Source of the DNA: Paenibacillus hunanensis
GTDB lineage: Bacteria; Bacillota; Bacilli; Paenibacillales; Paenibacillaceae
DNA length: 64,000 bases
Direction of reading: 5' to 3'
Assembly (NCBI RefSeq): GCF_014645615.1
Contig: NZ_BMMB01000011.1
Coordinates: 55,626 to 119,625 of the forward strand
Shown here: positions 42,386 through 53,143 of the stretch, piece by piece
Layout: each line of letters begins with the position of its first letter
Position numbering within the stretch: the first letter of the stretch is position 1
Program-made: the position numbers and the translations under genes
The notes under the pieces: model-generated
The model's database searches: none
What the model saw: the letters and a program-made list of their open reading frames with translations, nothing else
What the model was told of the DNA's origin: nothing

Positions 42386-44770
42386 TTACATTACCCGTTT
42401 AAACAATTTTTCCAGATCGTAGCTGGAGAAGGATACAACAATTGGACGTCCATGCGGACATGTATATGGCTGTCGACATGCAGATAATCGCTTGATTAAC
42501 GTCTGTGCTTCCATATCTGTCAAGCGCTGATTCGCTTTGATCGATGCCTTACACGAACAGAGCGTAGACGCCTGCTCACGCAGCTTGGCAAGATCAATTT
42601 TGCGTTCGCTCAGCACCCACTCTGCCATTTCTTCAATGACACGCTGCTCTTCTCCTTTAGGGAACCAGTACGGATAGGCACATACTCGGAACGTCTGACC
42701 ACCGAAGTGCTCCAAATAGACACCAACACGTTCAAACCAGTGTAAACGATCCTTCAATTTATCTGCTTCGGCGCGTGTAAATTCCAGTGTGATCGGTAAC
42801 AATAGCTCCTGTGAAGCCGATTCCGGCTGACCAAATTTTTCATAATAAAACTCATAATTCACTCGCTCATGCGCAGCATGCTGATCAATCAGGAATAAGC
42901 CTTCATCATTTTGCGCAATCAGATACGTTCCATGATGCTGACCGATAAGCGTCATCTCTGGAAATTCCGGCACATCCGGCTCATCTGCTGTACCATAAAG
43001 CAGTTCAGCTGGAATCGTCCGACTTGCTCCAGGACGCTGCTGTGAACGCGAATGAGGAGCAGATACGCGCTTATCCGGTGTATAGCTTGCAGGACGCTCG
43101 CGAACGCCAGATGAAGCAGTCGTAGCAGCTGGATTACTTTGTATGGACGTACCAGTAGGTGGTGTAGACGGCATCGTTGACGATAGCCCATTAGATAAAG
43201 GGCTATGGATTGAAGCGGATACCGCGGAATCCCCTACAGGCGATGTCTCACGCATAGGGTTAGTGAATGGTTGTTGGTCATCACCTGTCTGAGCTTGTTG
43301 CTGATTAGCCCCACCATTTTCACTATCCTTATATGATAGTTGCCCATTATTTGTAGACAAGACAGACGGTTGCTGTGATGCAGCGTTTGAAGCCAGCTCC
43401 CTATGCTGAATGACCGTTGGCTGCTGAGTAGTCGCTCCAGCATCCGACTGGCTGGCAGTGTGATTTCCATTGATATCAGTCTCTAGGGATGCTCCGTGCA
43501 GATTAGACCCATCTGTTACTATCCCCTGCTGAGTCGGATGATGGGGTGGAATATCCTGATCCGTGAGCGGCGGTACATAAGGTGCATCCAGTTCGCCGAT
43601 GTCTTCACCGTTTCTGGCTCCAGTACCCGCACTCGACGCTGAATGCATCTCTCCTGCTGGTGAAAATAAATCATTGCCCGCATAAGCATCAGCCTGCGGA
43701 CGCGTGAAATTAAACTGCTCCTGAATGACAGATTCACTGTTGCCACGCTTGACCGTTTGCTTGGTCACATGCGGAATCAGAATTTCTCGACGTAAAGCCT
43801 GCCGCACGGCTTCCTCAACAAATTGCATTAGCTCTGGCTCTTTACTGAAGCGTACCTCCATCTTAGCAGGATGCACATTCACATCGACAAGTGAAGGATG
43901 CATCTCCAAACGCAGTACAGTTAGTGGATAACGGTTAATTGGCAACAATGTGTGATAGGCGCGTAGAATCGCCTGATTCACCGCATAATTTTTAACATAG
44001 CGTCCATTGACGATCACGGACATCGCATTACGATTCGCGCGCGCAATCTCGGGGCGTCCGATAAAGCCATCGATTCGGTAATCCAGACTATCGCTGTTGA
44101 TCGGCAGCACCATCTTGGCTGCCGACGTACCATAGACAGCTGCAATGACCTGTAACATATCGCCACTGCCAGGCGTCTGGAGCAGCAGGTTATTATTATG
44201 TCGCAGCGTAAAGGCAATCTCAGGATGCGCGAGCGAGATACGATACATCATATCGGAAATATGTCCAAGCTCAGTCTGGACTGTTTTCATATATTTTAGC
44301 CGTGCTGGCGTATTGTAAAAGAGTGCATTCACACGGAAATCGGTGCCACGAGGAGCAGCATCATCCTCATTACTTTTGAGCGTACCACCTTCAATAATCA
44401 AACGTCGACCTGCTCCATCGTCTGTAACGCTTGTGAGCAGCTCAACCTTGGATACTGCGGCAATACTTGGCAATGCTTCTCCACGAAAACCCAGGCTTGT
44501 AATCTGGTACAGGTCACGATCATCTGCCAGCTTACTGGTCGCATGACGATAAAAGGCCGTCTCACAATCCTCTGCGGCGATGCCAAGTCCATTATCCTGT
44601 ACACGGATCGACTCCAGCCCACCTTCGCCAATATACACATCAATCCGGGTCGCCTTCGCATCAATCGCATTTTCCACTAGCTCCTTCACGACAGAAGCGG
44701 GACGCTCTACTACCTCGCCAGCCGCAATCTGGTTGGCAATATGCTCATCCAAAACACGAATTTTCCCCAT
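42386..44770 (-). CDS. mutL: DNA mismatch repair protein MutL
   Basis: A 794-residue MutL with nicking endonuclease activity. The GHKL ATPase has ENAIDA, DNGLGI and GFRGEAL. The C-terminal domain carries the metal-binding DQHAAHERVNYEF motif and CPHGRP. The linker (~360-600) is long and Ser/Thr/Gln/Pro-rich, making it larger than Bacillus MutL (~630). GGAGG stands seven bases before the ATG. Follows mutS by about 170 bp. Confidence 0.96.
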   Translation of the reverse strand: MGKIRVLDEHIANQIAAGEVVERPASVVKELVENAIDAKATRIDVYIGEGGLESIRVQDNGLGIAAEDCETAFYRHATSKLADDRDLYQITSLGFRGEALPSIAAVSKVELLTSVTDDGAGRRLIIEGGTLKSNEDDAAPRGTDFRVNALFYNTPARLKYMKTVQTELGHISDMMYRISLAHPEIAFTLRHNNNLLLQTPGSGDMLQVIAAVYGTSAAKMVLPINSDSLDYRIDGFIGRPEIARANRNAMSVIVNGRYVKNYAVNQAILRAYHTLLPINRYPLTVLRLEMHPSLVDVNVHPAKMEVRFSKEPELMQFVEEAVRQALRREILIPHVTKQTVKRGNSESVIQEQFNFTRPQADAYAGNDLFSPAGEMHSASSAGTGARNGEDIGELDAPYVPPLTDQDIPPHHPTQQGIVTDGSNLHGASLETDINGNHTASQSDAGATTQQPTVIQHRELASNAASQQPSVLSTNNGQLSYKDSENGGANQQQAQTGDDQQPFTNPMRETSPVGDSAVSASIHSPLSNGLSSTMPSTPPTGTSIQSNPAATTASSGVRERPASYTPDKRVSAPHSRSQQRPGASRTIPAELLYGTADEPDVPEFPEMTLIGQHHGTYLIAQNDEGLFLIDQHAAHERVNYEFYYEKFGQPESASQELLLPITLEFTRAEADKLKDRLHWFERVGVYLEHFGGQTFRVCAYPYWFPKGEEQRVIEEMAEWVLSERKIDLAKLREQASTLCSCKASIKANQRLTDMEAQTLIKRLSACRQPYTCPHGRPIVVSFSSYDLEKLFKRVM

Positions 44771-44938
44771 TCTTTTTCCTCCTTTCTGACAAAGCAATAG
44801 ATCGTATAGCTATCTCAAGATATCTATTTCAGATCATTTACACTCTACTCATTACAGTTGCGTGGAGTACGTACATTCGATATACGACTCTAATGCTTCA
44901 TTAACTATATAAAGCTGTACAGCAGCCATAACCTTCAT

Positions 44939-47764
44939 TTACGCACGCATCGTTTTCATTTTTAGTTCGTTTAATAGCTGCATCGCTTGCAGCGGTGTCA
45001 TATTCATCAGATCTGCCCCTTGAATCTGGCTAATGATCTGCTTGGTCAGCGGATCTTCTTTGATTCGAGTAGGCTTCACTTCCTCTTCACCGAAAATAGA
45101 CAGCTGGACAATCTCCTGATCCTGTTGCGGTGTCACAGACTGTTCTGTTGCTGTAGGCGATAATTGCTGATTGTCTGCTGTTTGACGGGCTATCGTGCGG
45201 TCTGCCGCTGGTTCCGGCTCGGCGGCATCCAGTACAGCAATCTGCTCTCTAGCTGACACAGCGGCATAAGCGGCTGGTTCTTCACGCAGACCTGTTGCCT
45301 CATTCGCCTTGCGTGTCGTTACGGAGGAGGTTGTGAAGTCGTTCGTATCATCCCCTGCGACCACAGTCGTCGTTGCCGCCTGCTCCATTCGCTCTAATAG
45401 CACATTGGCACGACTGATAATGCTACCTGGTAAGCCTGCCAGCTGAGCACAGTAGATGCCATAGCTGCTGCTCGCCGCACCCGGCACAAGCTTACGCAAA
45501 AAGTGTACCTTATCTCCACTCTCACGTACGGCCATAGAGAAATTACTCAAATGCTCCAGCGTCTCTTCCAGATGTGCTAACTCGTGAAAATGTGTCGACA
45601 CCAGCGCTTTACAGCCAATCTCATGATGCACATATTCAATAACAGCCTGAGCGATTGCCATTCCTTCACTGGTGGACGTTCCGCGTCCCAATTCATCAAT
45701 AATGATCAAGCTACGACGAGTCGCACGCTCAGTCATGACCTGAATATCTGCCATTTCCACCATAAATGTACTTTGTCCACCAATCAGATCATCGGCTGCC
45801 CCAATCCGTGTAAAGATGCGATCCACCATAGGAATCTCCGCTTCACCTGCTGGCACAAAGCATCCGACCTGTGCCATAATCGACAGCAATGCAACCTGAC
45901 GCATATACGTACTCTTACCCGCCATATTTGGGCCTGTAATAAGCAGTATGTTCGCGCCTGCCTCTGTAATATCCGTACTATTGGAAATAAAATTCGTATT
46001 ATTCATCACAGCCTCAACGACTGGATGACGCCCATCCGCAATACGCAGATCATATTGCTCGGTTAGAACAGGCTTCACAAAGCCACGCTCTGCACTCACT
46101 GTAGCAAAAGATTGGTACACATCGATCTCGGCTACCTTTTCTGCCAGTAGCTTGAGACGTGCAACCTGTGTCGAGATACGATTACGCAGCTCTGCAAACA
46201 GATCATACTCAATATCGACCATTTTTTCCTGTGCTTCCAGAATGAGTGCTTCCTTCTCTTTCAGCTCCGGCGTAACGAATCGCTCTGCATTTGCCAGCGT
46301 CTGCTTACGCTCATAACGTCCCTCTGGCAATTGCGCCAGATTAGAACGTGTTACTTCAATATAATAGCCAAATACTTTGTTATACCCAATTTTGAGCGAA
46401 CGAATACCTGTCGCTTCACGCTCTGCTGCCTCTAGCTCAGCAATCCAGCGCTTACCGTTCACGCTTGCTTCGCGTAGCTCATCCAGATGCTCATGATAGC
46501 CTTTGCGGATCAAGCCACCTTCACGTACAGAGATCGGTGGATCATCCACGATAGCATGACCAATCGCTTCTGCCAGATCAGCACATTCATCCAGATGCGC
46601 CGCAATCTGCTGTAGCGTAGACGATGGCGAATCCTCGCACATCATGCGTAGCTCTGGAATACGCATAAGCGAATCACGCAGAGCAAGCATATCGCGGCCA
46701 TTAGCCGTACCAAATGCCATCCGTCCAACTAAACGCTCCAGATCGTAGATGCCTTTAAGCTGTCCTTTCAAGTCCTCACGCAGTATGAGTCCCTGATGTA
46801 GCTTCTCTACCGCTTCCAGACGCTCCTCAACCAGTCGTTTGGACAATAGCGGCTTATCGATCCAACGGCGTAGCATCCGTCCACCCATTGGTGTTTCGGT
46901 GCGATCCAGTAGCCATAATAAAGTCCCTTTGCGAGAACGCTCTCGTACAGTCTCTACCAGCTCCAGATTACGACGAGTGAAAGGATCCAAAATCATATAA
47001 TTTTCGGGCTCATATGCATTAATATGGGTGAGCTGTCCGAGTGAACGCTTTTGGGTCTCACTCAAATAGGCGATTAACAGCGCTACACAGGCTTGACGCT
47101 CTTCATCCAGTCGCGCCCATGCCGCTTCGCCAAACTGCTGACGTGCCAGCTCCTCACGCTGCTTCTCCCAGGGTGTATACAAAATTTTTCGTCCAAGCTG
47201 AGCGGCTTGACGATAGGCATCATCCACTAGCTCTACCTGACCAATAATTTCGGATGGCTCATATAATCCAAGCTCGTCTCGCAGCCATTCCTGTGAAGCT
47301 GGCGAAGAGGTGACATGTAGCTCTCCTGTCGATAGATCACATGCCGCCAGTGCCATCTTACCGTCCAGCTCGGTTACACAGATCATATAATTGTTCGCTT
47401 TGTCGCTTAGCGCCTTGCTCTCCATCATCGTGCCGGGTGTCACAACACGAATGATTTCGCGCTTGACGATGCCTTTGGCTGTTGCCGGGTCCTCGACCTG
47501 TTCACAGATTGCGACTTTGTAGCCTTTTTCAATCAGACGATGAATATAGCCCTCTGCCGAATGATAGGGTACACCGCACATCGGAATCCGCTCCGGCGGA
47601 CCGCCATTTTTACCTGTTAGTGTGATTTCTAGCTCCTTAGCAGCCAGGATCGCATCATCAAAAAACAGCTCGTAAAAATCCCCCAGCCGGAAAAACAGGA
47701 ACGCATCCTGTGCTTGCTCTTTTATATTAAGATACTGCTGCATCATCGGTGTATATTGATTCAT
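44939..47764 (-). CDS. mutS: DNA mismatch repair protein MutS
   Basis: A 941-residue mismatch sensor. The N-terminal mismatch-recognition motif is GDFYELFFDDA (Phe-x-Glu); the Walker A is TGPNMAGKSTYM and the Walker B/signature region is LIIDELGRGTSTSEG. The C-terminal linker (~800-900) is extended and low in complexity, ending in QLSIFGEE, a candidate beta-clamp binding motif. The second of two adjacent ATGs (47764) is better spaced from GGAGG. First gene of the mutS-mutL-MTase-miaA-hfq block. Confidence 0.96.
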   Translation of the reverse strand: MNQYTPMMQQYLNIKEQAQDAFLFFRLGDFYELFFDDAILAAKELEITLTGKNGGPPERIPMCGVPYHSAEGYIHRLIEKGYKVAICEQVEDPATAKGIVKREIIRVVTPGTMMESKALSDKANNYMICVTELDGKMALAACDLSTGELHVTSSPASQEWLRDELGLYEPSEIIGQVELVDDAYRQAAQLGRKILYTPWEKQREELARQQFGEAAWARLDEERQACVALLIAYLSETQKRSLGQLTHINAYEPENYMILDPFTRRNLELVETVRERSRKGTLLWLLDRTETPMGGRMLRRWIDKPLLSKRLVEERLEAVEKLHQGLILREDLKGQLKGIYDLERLVGRMAFGTANGRDMLALRDSLMRIPELRMMCEDSPSSTLQQIAAHLDECADLAEAIGHAIVDDPPISVREGGLIRKGYHEHLDELREASVNGKRWIAELEAAEREATGIRSLKIGYNKVFGYYIEVTRSNLAQLPEGRYERKQTLANAERFVTPELKEKEALILEAQEKMVDIEYDLFAELRNRISTQVARLKLLAEKVAEIDVYQSFATVSAERGFVKPVLTEQYDLRIADGRHPVVEAVMNNTNFISNSTDITEAGANILLITGPNMAGKSTYMRQVALLSIMAQVGCFVPAGEAEIPMVDRIFTRIGAADDLIGGQSTFMVEMADIQVMTERATRRSLIIIDELGRGTSTSEGMAIAQAVIEYVHHEIGCKALVSTHFHELAHLEETLEHLSNFSMAVRESGDKVHFLRKLVPGAASSSYGIYCAQLAGLPGSIISRANVLLERMEQAATTTVVAGDDTNDFTTSSVTTRKANEATGLREEPAAYAAVSAREQIAVLDAAEPEPAADRTIARQTADNQQLSPTATEQSVTPQQDQEIVQLSIFGEEEVKPTRIKEDPLTKQIISQIQGADLMNMTPLQAMQLLNELKMKTMRA

Positions 47765-48127
47765 CATGCCCCTCCAGACAAACGTGTATTAAATCAAGGC
47801 TTACTAAATTTTAAACTTTTAAAATTAAATAATTCTAAAACGTCGCTAGTCGCTATATAAACAATACTATCTTAAAATTTATTCAAGCATCAAGAATGAA
47901 GGCATTTCAAACTTACTTGAAATAAATTTGTTAATGATAAAATATGCCTAGACCGATTGTCATTGAACATACACTTCTTATATTATACATGAAAACTTAA
48001 CCACAAATATTTCAACATTCATTTTTAATTTTGCAGGTATCTATTACATAAAATCACTCTATGATTAAAATCAAAATACGATAAAGACTTTATTGTTTAA
48101 TCTATCTTTAGATAAGTGATATAAAAT
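47765..48127. other. AT-rich intergenic stretch upstream of mutS
   Basis: About 360 bp of very AT-rich DNA without a supported gene. It presumably holds the mutS promoter; no clear pair of elements was singled out. Confidence 0.35.
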
Positions 48128-48171
48128 AAAGTTGTAGTTTCCTTTAACAAATAAAAGGAAGCTACAACTTT
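48128..48171 (-). terminator. Terminator of the GNAT gene
   Basis: Stem of about 18 bp (AAAGTTGTAGCTTCCTTT with AAAGGAAACTACAACTTT, one mismatch), followed by ATTTTAT on the minus strand, starting a few bases past the stop. Confidence 0.8.
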
Positions 48172-48177
48172 ATTTCA

Positions 48178-49062
48178 TTAATCATTTTTAAGTACATATG
48201 AAATATTATATTCCTTTAAACAAAATCCAGACCTCTCAAAAATTCTTTTGGAATTATAATTATTTGAATTAATACAGACTAATATGCTGTTTATATAAGT
48301 ATATTCAAATAACTTAAATTGAATATACTCTACTAATTTAGAACCAATGCCCTGTCGTCTAAAAGCATCTTTTACACCTATATATTCTATATATAATTCA
48401 AATTCATCTACACGGCATAATAAGTATCCACTAAACACATCATTGTCTGTATACGTAAAAAGTTTATACTGGTCATCACTATTGATTAGTCTTATTATTT
48501 CCTCACCTGTATAATAAGAGTTTGCAAAAAGCTCATCATGAAGTTCTTTAAATTCGCTATAATCCTCAAACTTTATAGGGGATATGTTGGGATCAGTCTG
48601 TCTAGTGATACTACTCAGATTTACTTTTTTTAATTCTAAAACAACATGTTTACCAGTTTCTTGAGCACCTATAGATTTGATAAATGCTTGAGCTCTAATA
48701 TTTTTCACATTGCAAAAAAAACAATACTGCTCAATCATATTCTTATATTTGATCACAATTAATTTCCATAACTCTTTGTACTGTTTTTCCCAATCTTCGT
48801 TGATATCTTTGCTATATGGACCCCAAACTTCTGCAACTTTTTCTTTTTCATCAATGTTCAGACCAATGACAGTTTTTATTCCACTCTCGTCTTTTTTTAA
48901 AAAGAAACTTTTATCCCATGTGTACGGAGCCTCAAATTCATTCATTAAAGAGTTTTTAATATCTATTAAATTATCTCCACAATAACCAATACTATGACTT
49001 TCAATAGTGTTCAAATTACATATAAATTCACATAATTCTTCTAAACTTATTGTTTTTTCCAT
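48178..49062 (-). CDS. GNAT family N-acetyltransferase
   Basis: A 294-residue protein with a C-terminal GNAT domain (about 165-290): the acetyl-CoA loop is RRQGIGSKL, after YIEYIGVKDAF, and the end has NSNNYNSKRIFERSGF. The N-terminal half (1-150) may be a degenerate second GNAT-like domain; its substrate is unknown. The gene and flanks are far more AT-rich than surrounding genes, hinting at acquisition. AGAGGA is five bases before the ATG. It stands alone between mutS and the peptide transporter. Confidence 0.75.
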   Translation of the reverse strand: MEKTISLEELCEFICNLNTIESHSIGYCGDNLIDIKNSLMNEFEAPYTWDKSFFLKKDESGIKTVIGLNIDEKEKVAEVWGPYSKDINEDWEKQYKELWKLIVIKYKNMIEQYCFFCNVKNIRAQAFIKSIGAQETGKHVVLELKKVNLSSITRQTDPNISPIKFEDYSEFKELHDELFANSYYTGEEIIRLINSDDQYKLFTYTDNDVFSGYLLCRVDEFELYIEYIGVKDAFRRQGIGSKLVEYIQFKLFEYTYINSILVCINSNNYNSKRIFERSGFCLKEYNISYVLKND

Positions 49063-49282
49063 AATAATCCTCTTTTTAATAATGTATTAAATTACTTTTT
49101 TAGCAAAATTATCGTAGTATTTGAATATATTTCTTATGAAAATGAATTTTCAAACAAATTAAGAATATCCAGAAAGGATATATTTATTAAACTAATGTCG
49201 AAATTGTTATACTCCTCGTTGTTATGTAAACACAGCATAAAAGGAACAGCTTCAAACATATGCTATTTAATAATCAAAATTA

Positions 49283-49317
49283 ACCAGCTGAATCATATTA
49301 ATTTTGATTCAGCTGGT
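49283..49317 (-). terminator. Terminator of the peptide-transporter operon
   Basis: Perfect 12-bp arms ACCAGCTGAATC / GATTCAGCTGGT, followed by TAATTTTG on the minus strand. About 20 bases past the solute-binding protein stop. Confidence 0.7.
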
Positions 49318-49336
49318 CAATGGACTTGATTAAAGC

Positions 49337-51142
49337 TTATTTAATCGGAGTTTCAGAAGTCAATTCAATACCAGCCAATGCGTCACCGCCATAGCCGCTA
49401 CCATAGGAGATATCAAAGTTTTTAATACGTTTGTTGATTGCAGTCAGACCATAACGATACAGTGTTGGGATAACTGGTGCGTCTTCGATCATCAGCTCTT
49501 GCCATTGCTTGTACACATCTTTACGGTAAGCATTGTCAAATGCTTTCTCAGACACGCCTTCTTTCAACAGTTTGTCATTCTCTTCGCTTGTATAACGGGA
49601 GTAGTCAAACTGTGCTGTACGTCCATACAGACCTGCTGGATTCACGTCTGTACCTGTTCCCCATGCTGCAGAATAGATGTCTACGTCTGGATCATCTTTT
49701 TCAATACGATCGTAGAAGGAGTTGAATTCTTGCAGACGACCATCCAGCAATTGTACATTCAGACCAACATCTTTCCAGTTCTGGATGTAGAATTGTGCCA
49801 GTGGCTCAGCAACGCTATCACCACTCATAGAAGCAAAGTTAATTACTAGTTTATTACCCTTAGGATCTTCACGGAAGCCGTCGCCATCTTTATCTACATA
49901 ACCGGCTTGATCCAGCAATTGTTTTGCTTTTTCCGGATCATACGTATAACCTTTGATGCTTGGATCATAGTAATCAGAGAATGCAGGGATGATCAGCGAG
50001 GATGCTGCTGTACGCAGACCATGATACAGCTGTTCACCAACCTGTGCATTGTTCATCGCATAGCCCATTGCTTGACGCAATGATTTGTTTGCCATTTTTG
50101 CATCCGGGTTCATTACATTTTCACCCTTGGATTTGTCCCATTTACCGAGCTTGAAGCCAAGGTAGGAGTATGCCAGATCCTGTACACCGAGCATTTCGAT
50201 GTTCGTAGGCAGTGTTTTTTCATCGTAGGCGCTTGTTGGGAAGCTAGCCATGTCGATATCACCGGAACGAAGAGATTCAACAATAACGCTTGGATTAACC
50301 ACTTTCAGGTTTACACCATCGAGCTTCGGTGCACCATGGAAGTAGTCTTTGTTTGCTTCGAATTGTACAGACTCACCTGTAACCATCGATTTGATTTTGA
50401 ATGGTCCATAACCAATTGGGTTTTTACGAACTGGATCAGAAGAAGACATTTTAGCTACTGGAATGTCGCCAAATACCTTTTTCTCCAGTGGGTAAGACCA
50501 CAGACCAGCCTTAATACTTGGATCTGGGCTAATGAAGGAGATTTGCAGTTCTTTATCGTTTACAACTTTAATACCAGAGATTGTTTTTGCTTTTTTAGCA
50601 TGGTAGTCTTCCATGCCCACGATATTTGTAAAGGTGGAGTCGTAACGCACACCATCATAGTCTGGGTTACCGATGACTTCAAATGCAAATGCATAATCTT
50701 CGGCTGTTACTGGATTACCATCAGTCCAGTTTAGCTTGTCATCAATTTTTACAGTTGCCGTTTTGTTATCTTGAGAGAAACTCAGTGTAGCGGCACCACC
50801 GTCTTTAATGTTAAAGCTTGCATCATTGTTAAACAAAGAAGGATAGAAGAATTGGATAACCTCAAAGTCAGGATTACCACTGTAGAATACAGGGTTCAAA
50901 ATACCTTCAAATGGTGTATCCGATACGAGACCGTATGTCATCGTACCACCTTGAATAGCTGGATTTTGATTTGTTGCTGCTTTTGGGAACTTACCTGTGT
51001 CCTTTGTTGCCTCATTTGTTTGCGGAGTTGTTGAAGATGTATCCGTTGCAGGCGTGCTCTTAGTGCACGCAGATAGCACCAATACCAGCGCGATCATTAG
51101 AATGGATAATGTTTTAAGACTTCTCTTTTTACTTCCCAACAT
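49337..51142 (-). CDS. oligopeptide ABC transporter substrate-binding lipoprotein (OppA-like)
   Basis: A 601-residue family 5 solute-binding protein. The type II signal peptide ends in VLSAC, with the lipidated cysteine at residue 26, followed by a Thr/Ser/Asn-rich tether. The body has typical family 5 features (DGNPVTAEDYAFAFEV, KNPIGYGPFKI, FDNAYRKDVYKQWQELM). It delivers peptides to the OppBC channel. GGAGG precedes the ATG at 51142; a longer frame lacks a site. Last cistron after oppC. Exact ligand unknown. Confidence 0.9.
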   Translation of the reverse strand: MLGSKKRSLKTLSILMIALVLVLSACTKSTPATDTSSTTPQTNEATKDTGKFPKAATNQNPAIQGGTMTYGLVSDTPFEGILNPVFYSGNPDFEVIQFFYPSLFNNDASFNIKDGGAATLSFSQDNKTATVKIDDKLNWTDGNPVTAEDYAFAFEVIGNPDYDGVRYDSTFTNIVGMEDYHAKKAKTISGIKVVNDKELQISFISPDPSIKAGLWSYPLEKKVFGDIPVAKMSSSDPVRKNPIGYGPFKIKSMVTGESVQFEANKDYFHGAPKLDGVNLKVVNPSVIVESLRSGDIDMASFPTSAYDEKTLPTNIEMLGVQDLAYSYLGFKLGKWDKSKGENVMNPDAKMANKSLRQAMGYAMNNAQVGEQLYHGLRTAASSLIIPAFSDYYDPSIKGYTYDPEKAKQLLDQAGYVDKDGDGFREDPKGNKLVINFASMSGDSVAEPLAQFYIQNWKDVGLNVQLLDGRLQEFNSFYDRIEKDDPDVDIYSAAWGTGTDVNPAGLYGRTAQFDYSRYTSEENDKLLKEGVSEKAFDNAYRKDVYKQWQELMIEDAPVIPTLYRYGLTAINKRIKNFDISYGSGYGGDALAGIELTSETPIK

Positions 51143-51181
51143 AAACCTTCCTCCTTTTTTGATAAACATGCCTTACATTTA

Positions 51182-52087
51182 TTATCCCAACCGCTGTCTG
51201 GCATCTGTCGCACGTTTCAAAGCTTGACCGATAAAGTTAATTGCCAGAATAAGAACCAAAATCAGCAGCGATGCTGGTAACCACATCCACCAGTAGTTCT
51301 GTAAAATGTTCGGGTCAGTTGCGTTACTGACAATTGTACCCAAACTTGGTGTACCGTCCGGAAGACCGAAACCGAGGTAGGACAAGCCTGTCTCAATACC
51401 GATATTACCAGCCAGGTTGAGCGTCATGTTAACGATGACAATGGAGCTAAGGTTAGGCAAAATACCAAACGCAATAATTTTCCAGTTTGGCGTACCTAGC
51501 GTTTTGGAAGCCTGTACATAGTCCAGTTCTCGCTCAGCAAGCACTTTAGCGCGAATTAGCCTTGCTTTGCCGACCCAGAGGAAGGCGGTCATAATCCATA
51601 TGAATGCCCATATATCATACTTTGGCACAATCGTAACAAAGACGATAACGAGCATTAGAAATGGCAATACAAGCACGAAATCAATAAAACGCATGATCAC
51701 ATTATCGATTATTCCACCGAAAAATCCAGCGATCAAACCAATCGTCAAGCCAATTGCTGCAGCCAATATGGTAATCATAAAGCCAATTGTAAAGGAGTTA
51801 CGTGCCCCCAATACGACCTGACCGAAAATATCTCGACCAGCAAGGTCTGTACCGAGCCAGTGATCGCTACTTGGTGGCGCCTTAATCGACATCAGATCGA
51901 CCTTGGTAACAGCTGCCTGATCAATAAAGAAGGTAGAACCGTAAATTGCAATCAAAAATATAATTAAAAACACCAGTGAACTCATTGCCAGCTTATCTTT
52001 AATTAATTCCCTGCCCAGAATCGACCAACTGGATGGTGACTTTTGAATCGTTTCAGCAGGAGCAAATGTTTCTGCACGCATTCCCAT
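51182..52087 (-). CDS. peptide ABC transporter permease (OppC-like)
   Basis: A 301-residue permease with a cytoplasmic N-terminus, one first helix near residue 35-55 and five further helices. The EAA-like coupling loop is LAERELDYVQASKTLGTPNW. The motif HWLGTDLAGRDIF in the periplasmic-side segment is typical of OppC/DppC. It pairs with OppB to form the channel. Confidence 0.92.
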   Translation of the reverse strand: MGMRAETFAPAETIQKSPSSWSILGRELIKDKLAMSSLVFLIIFLIAIYGSTFFIDQAAVTKVDLMSIKAPPSSDHWLGTDLAGRDIFGQVVLGARNSFTIGFMITILAAAIGLTIGLIAGFFGGIIDNVIMRFIDFVLVLPFLMLVIVFVTIVPKYDIWAFIWIMTAFLWVGKARLIRAKVLAERELDYVQASKTLGTPNWKIIAFGILPNLSSIVIVNMTLNLAGNIGIETGLSYLGFGLPDGTPSLGTIVSNATDPNILQNYWWMWLPASLLILVLILAINFIGQALKRATDARQRLG

Positions 52088-52156
52088 ACTCAGTCTCTTC
52101 CTCCGTTCATGTTCAGATACCGGGATGATCTATCCCGTTATGGTAATCTTCGCGTG

Positions 52157-53125
52157 TTAGCTAATCCGAATACGCGGATCGACCCAGCTCAAAATGATAT
52201 CGGACAGCAATGTACCTATAAGGGCAAGCAGACCTGAGATCATAACGAGTGCTGTAACAACAGAGAAGTCACGCTGTGTAATGGATTGTAGGAACAGTTG
52301 ACCCAGTCCTGGATAACCAAAGATCGATTCGATAAACAAGTTACCTGCCAGTACCGCAGTCAGGTCATAGCCCAGAAAAGCGGCGATTGGTAACAGCGAA
52401 TTGCGCAGGATGTGACGAGAATATACTTTCGATTCTGGTACACCTTTAGAACGAGCTGTTTTAACAAAGTCCTTCAAACGAGTATCAATAACCTCATTGC
52501 GTAAATACTGAATGGTCGCTGTTGTACTTACAAAAGCCCCAGCAAACGCAGGCAACAACAAGTGATGAAGCCGATTCATAAAATAATCCCATGTGCCTGG
52601 CTGTACGCCGGCATCTACACTACCACTCGTTGGAAACCAGCCTAACTGGAACCCAAACACAAACACGACAACAAGTGCAAAAATAAATAATGGTGTAGCA
52701 AAGCTTAAGTACGTATAACCCGTAATAGTCTTATCGAGCAAACTGTTCTGATAACGTCCACTAAGAATACCAAGTGGAATCGAAATGATATAAGTAAGAA
52801 TAAGAATAGCTACGCCAAGATAAAAGGTGTTGGCAAGACGGCTACCGATCAGATACGTTACGTCCACTTTGTGAACATACGATATACCCAGATCTCCATG
52901 GAACAAATTACCGACCCAACGTGCATATTGCACCATCGCCGGATCATTCAAGCCCATGCGCTCACGCTGTTCAGCGATCATTTGCGGGCTCAAATTAGGA
53001 TTATTTTGAATCAAACCGGTCAGCGCATCACCGGGCATTGCTTTGGCTACGAAAAATACCAGTACACTGAGCACGAACAGCTGGGGAATCATGATCAGAA
53101 TACGGCGAAGCGTAAATTTCCACAT
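52157..53125 (-). CDS. peptide ABC transporter permease (OppB-like)
   Basis: A 322-residue permease with six predicted membrane helices. The N-terminal region (LRRILIMIPQLFVLSVLVF, PGDALTGL) and the coupling loop DFVKTARSKGVPESKVYSRH are typical of OppB/DppB. AAGGGGGAA is six bases before the ATG. Between oppF and oppC in the operon. Confidence 0.92.
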   Translation of the reverse strand: MWKFTLRRILIMIPQLFVLSVLVFFVAKAMPGDALTGLIQNNPNLSPQMIAEQRERMGLNDPAMVQYARWVGNLFHGDLGISYVHKVDVTYLIGSRLANTFYLGVAILILTYIISIPLGILSGRYQNSLLDKTITGYTYLSFATPLFIFALVVVFVFGFQLGWFPTSGSVDAGVQPGTWDYFMNRLHHLLLPAFAGAFVSTTATIQYLRNEVIDTRLKDFVKTARSKGVPESKVYSRHILRNSLLPIAAFLGYDLTAVLAGNLFIESIFGYPGLGQLFLQSITQRDFSVVTALVMISGLLALIGTLLSDIILSWVDPRIRIS

Positions 53126-53143
53126 TATTAGTTCCCCCTTACG

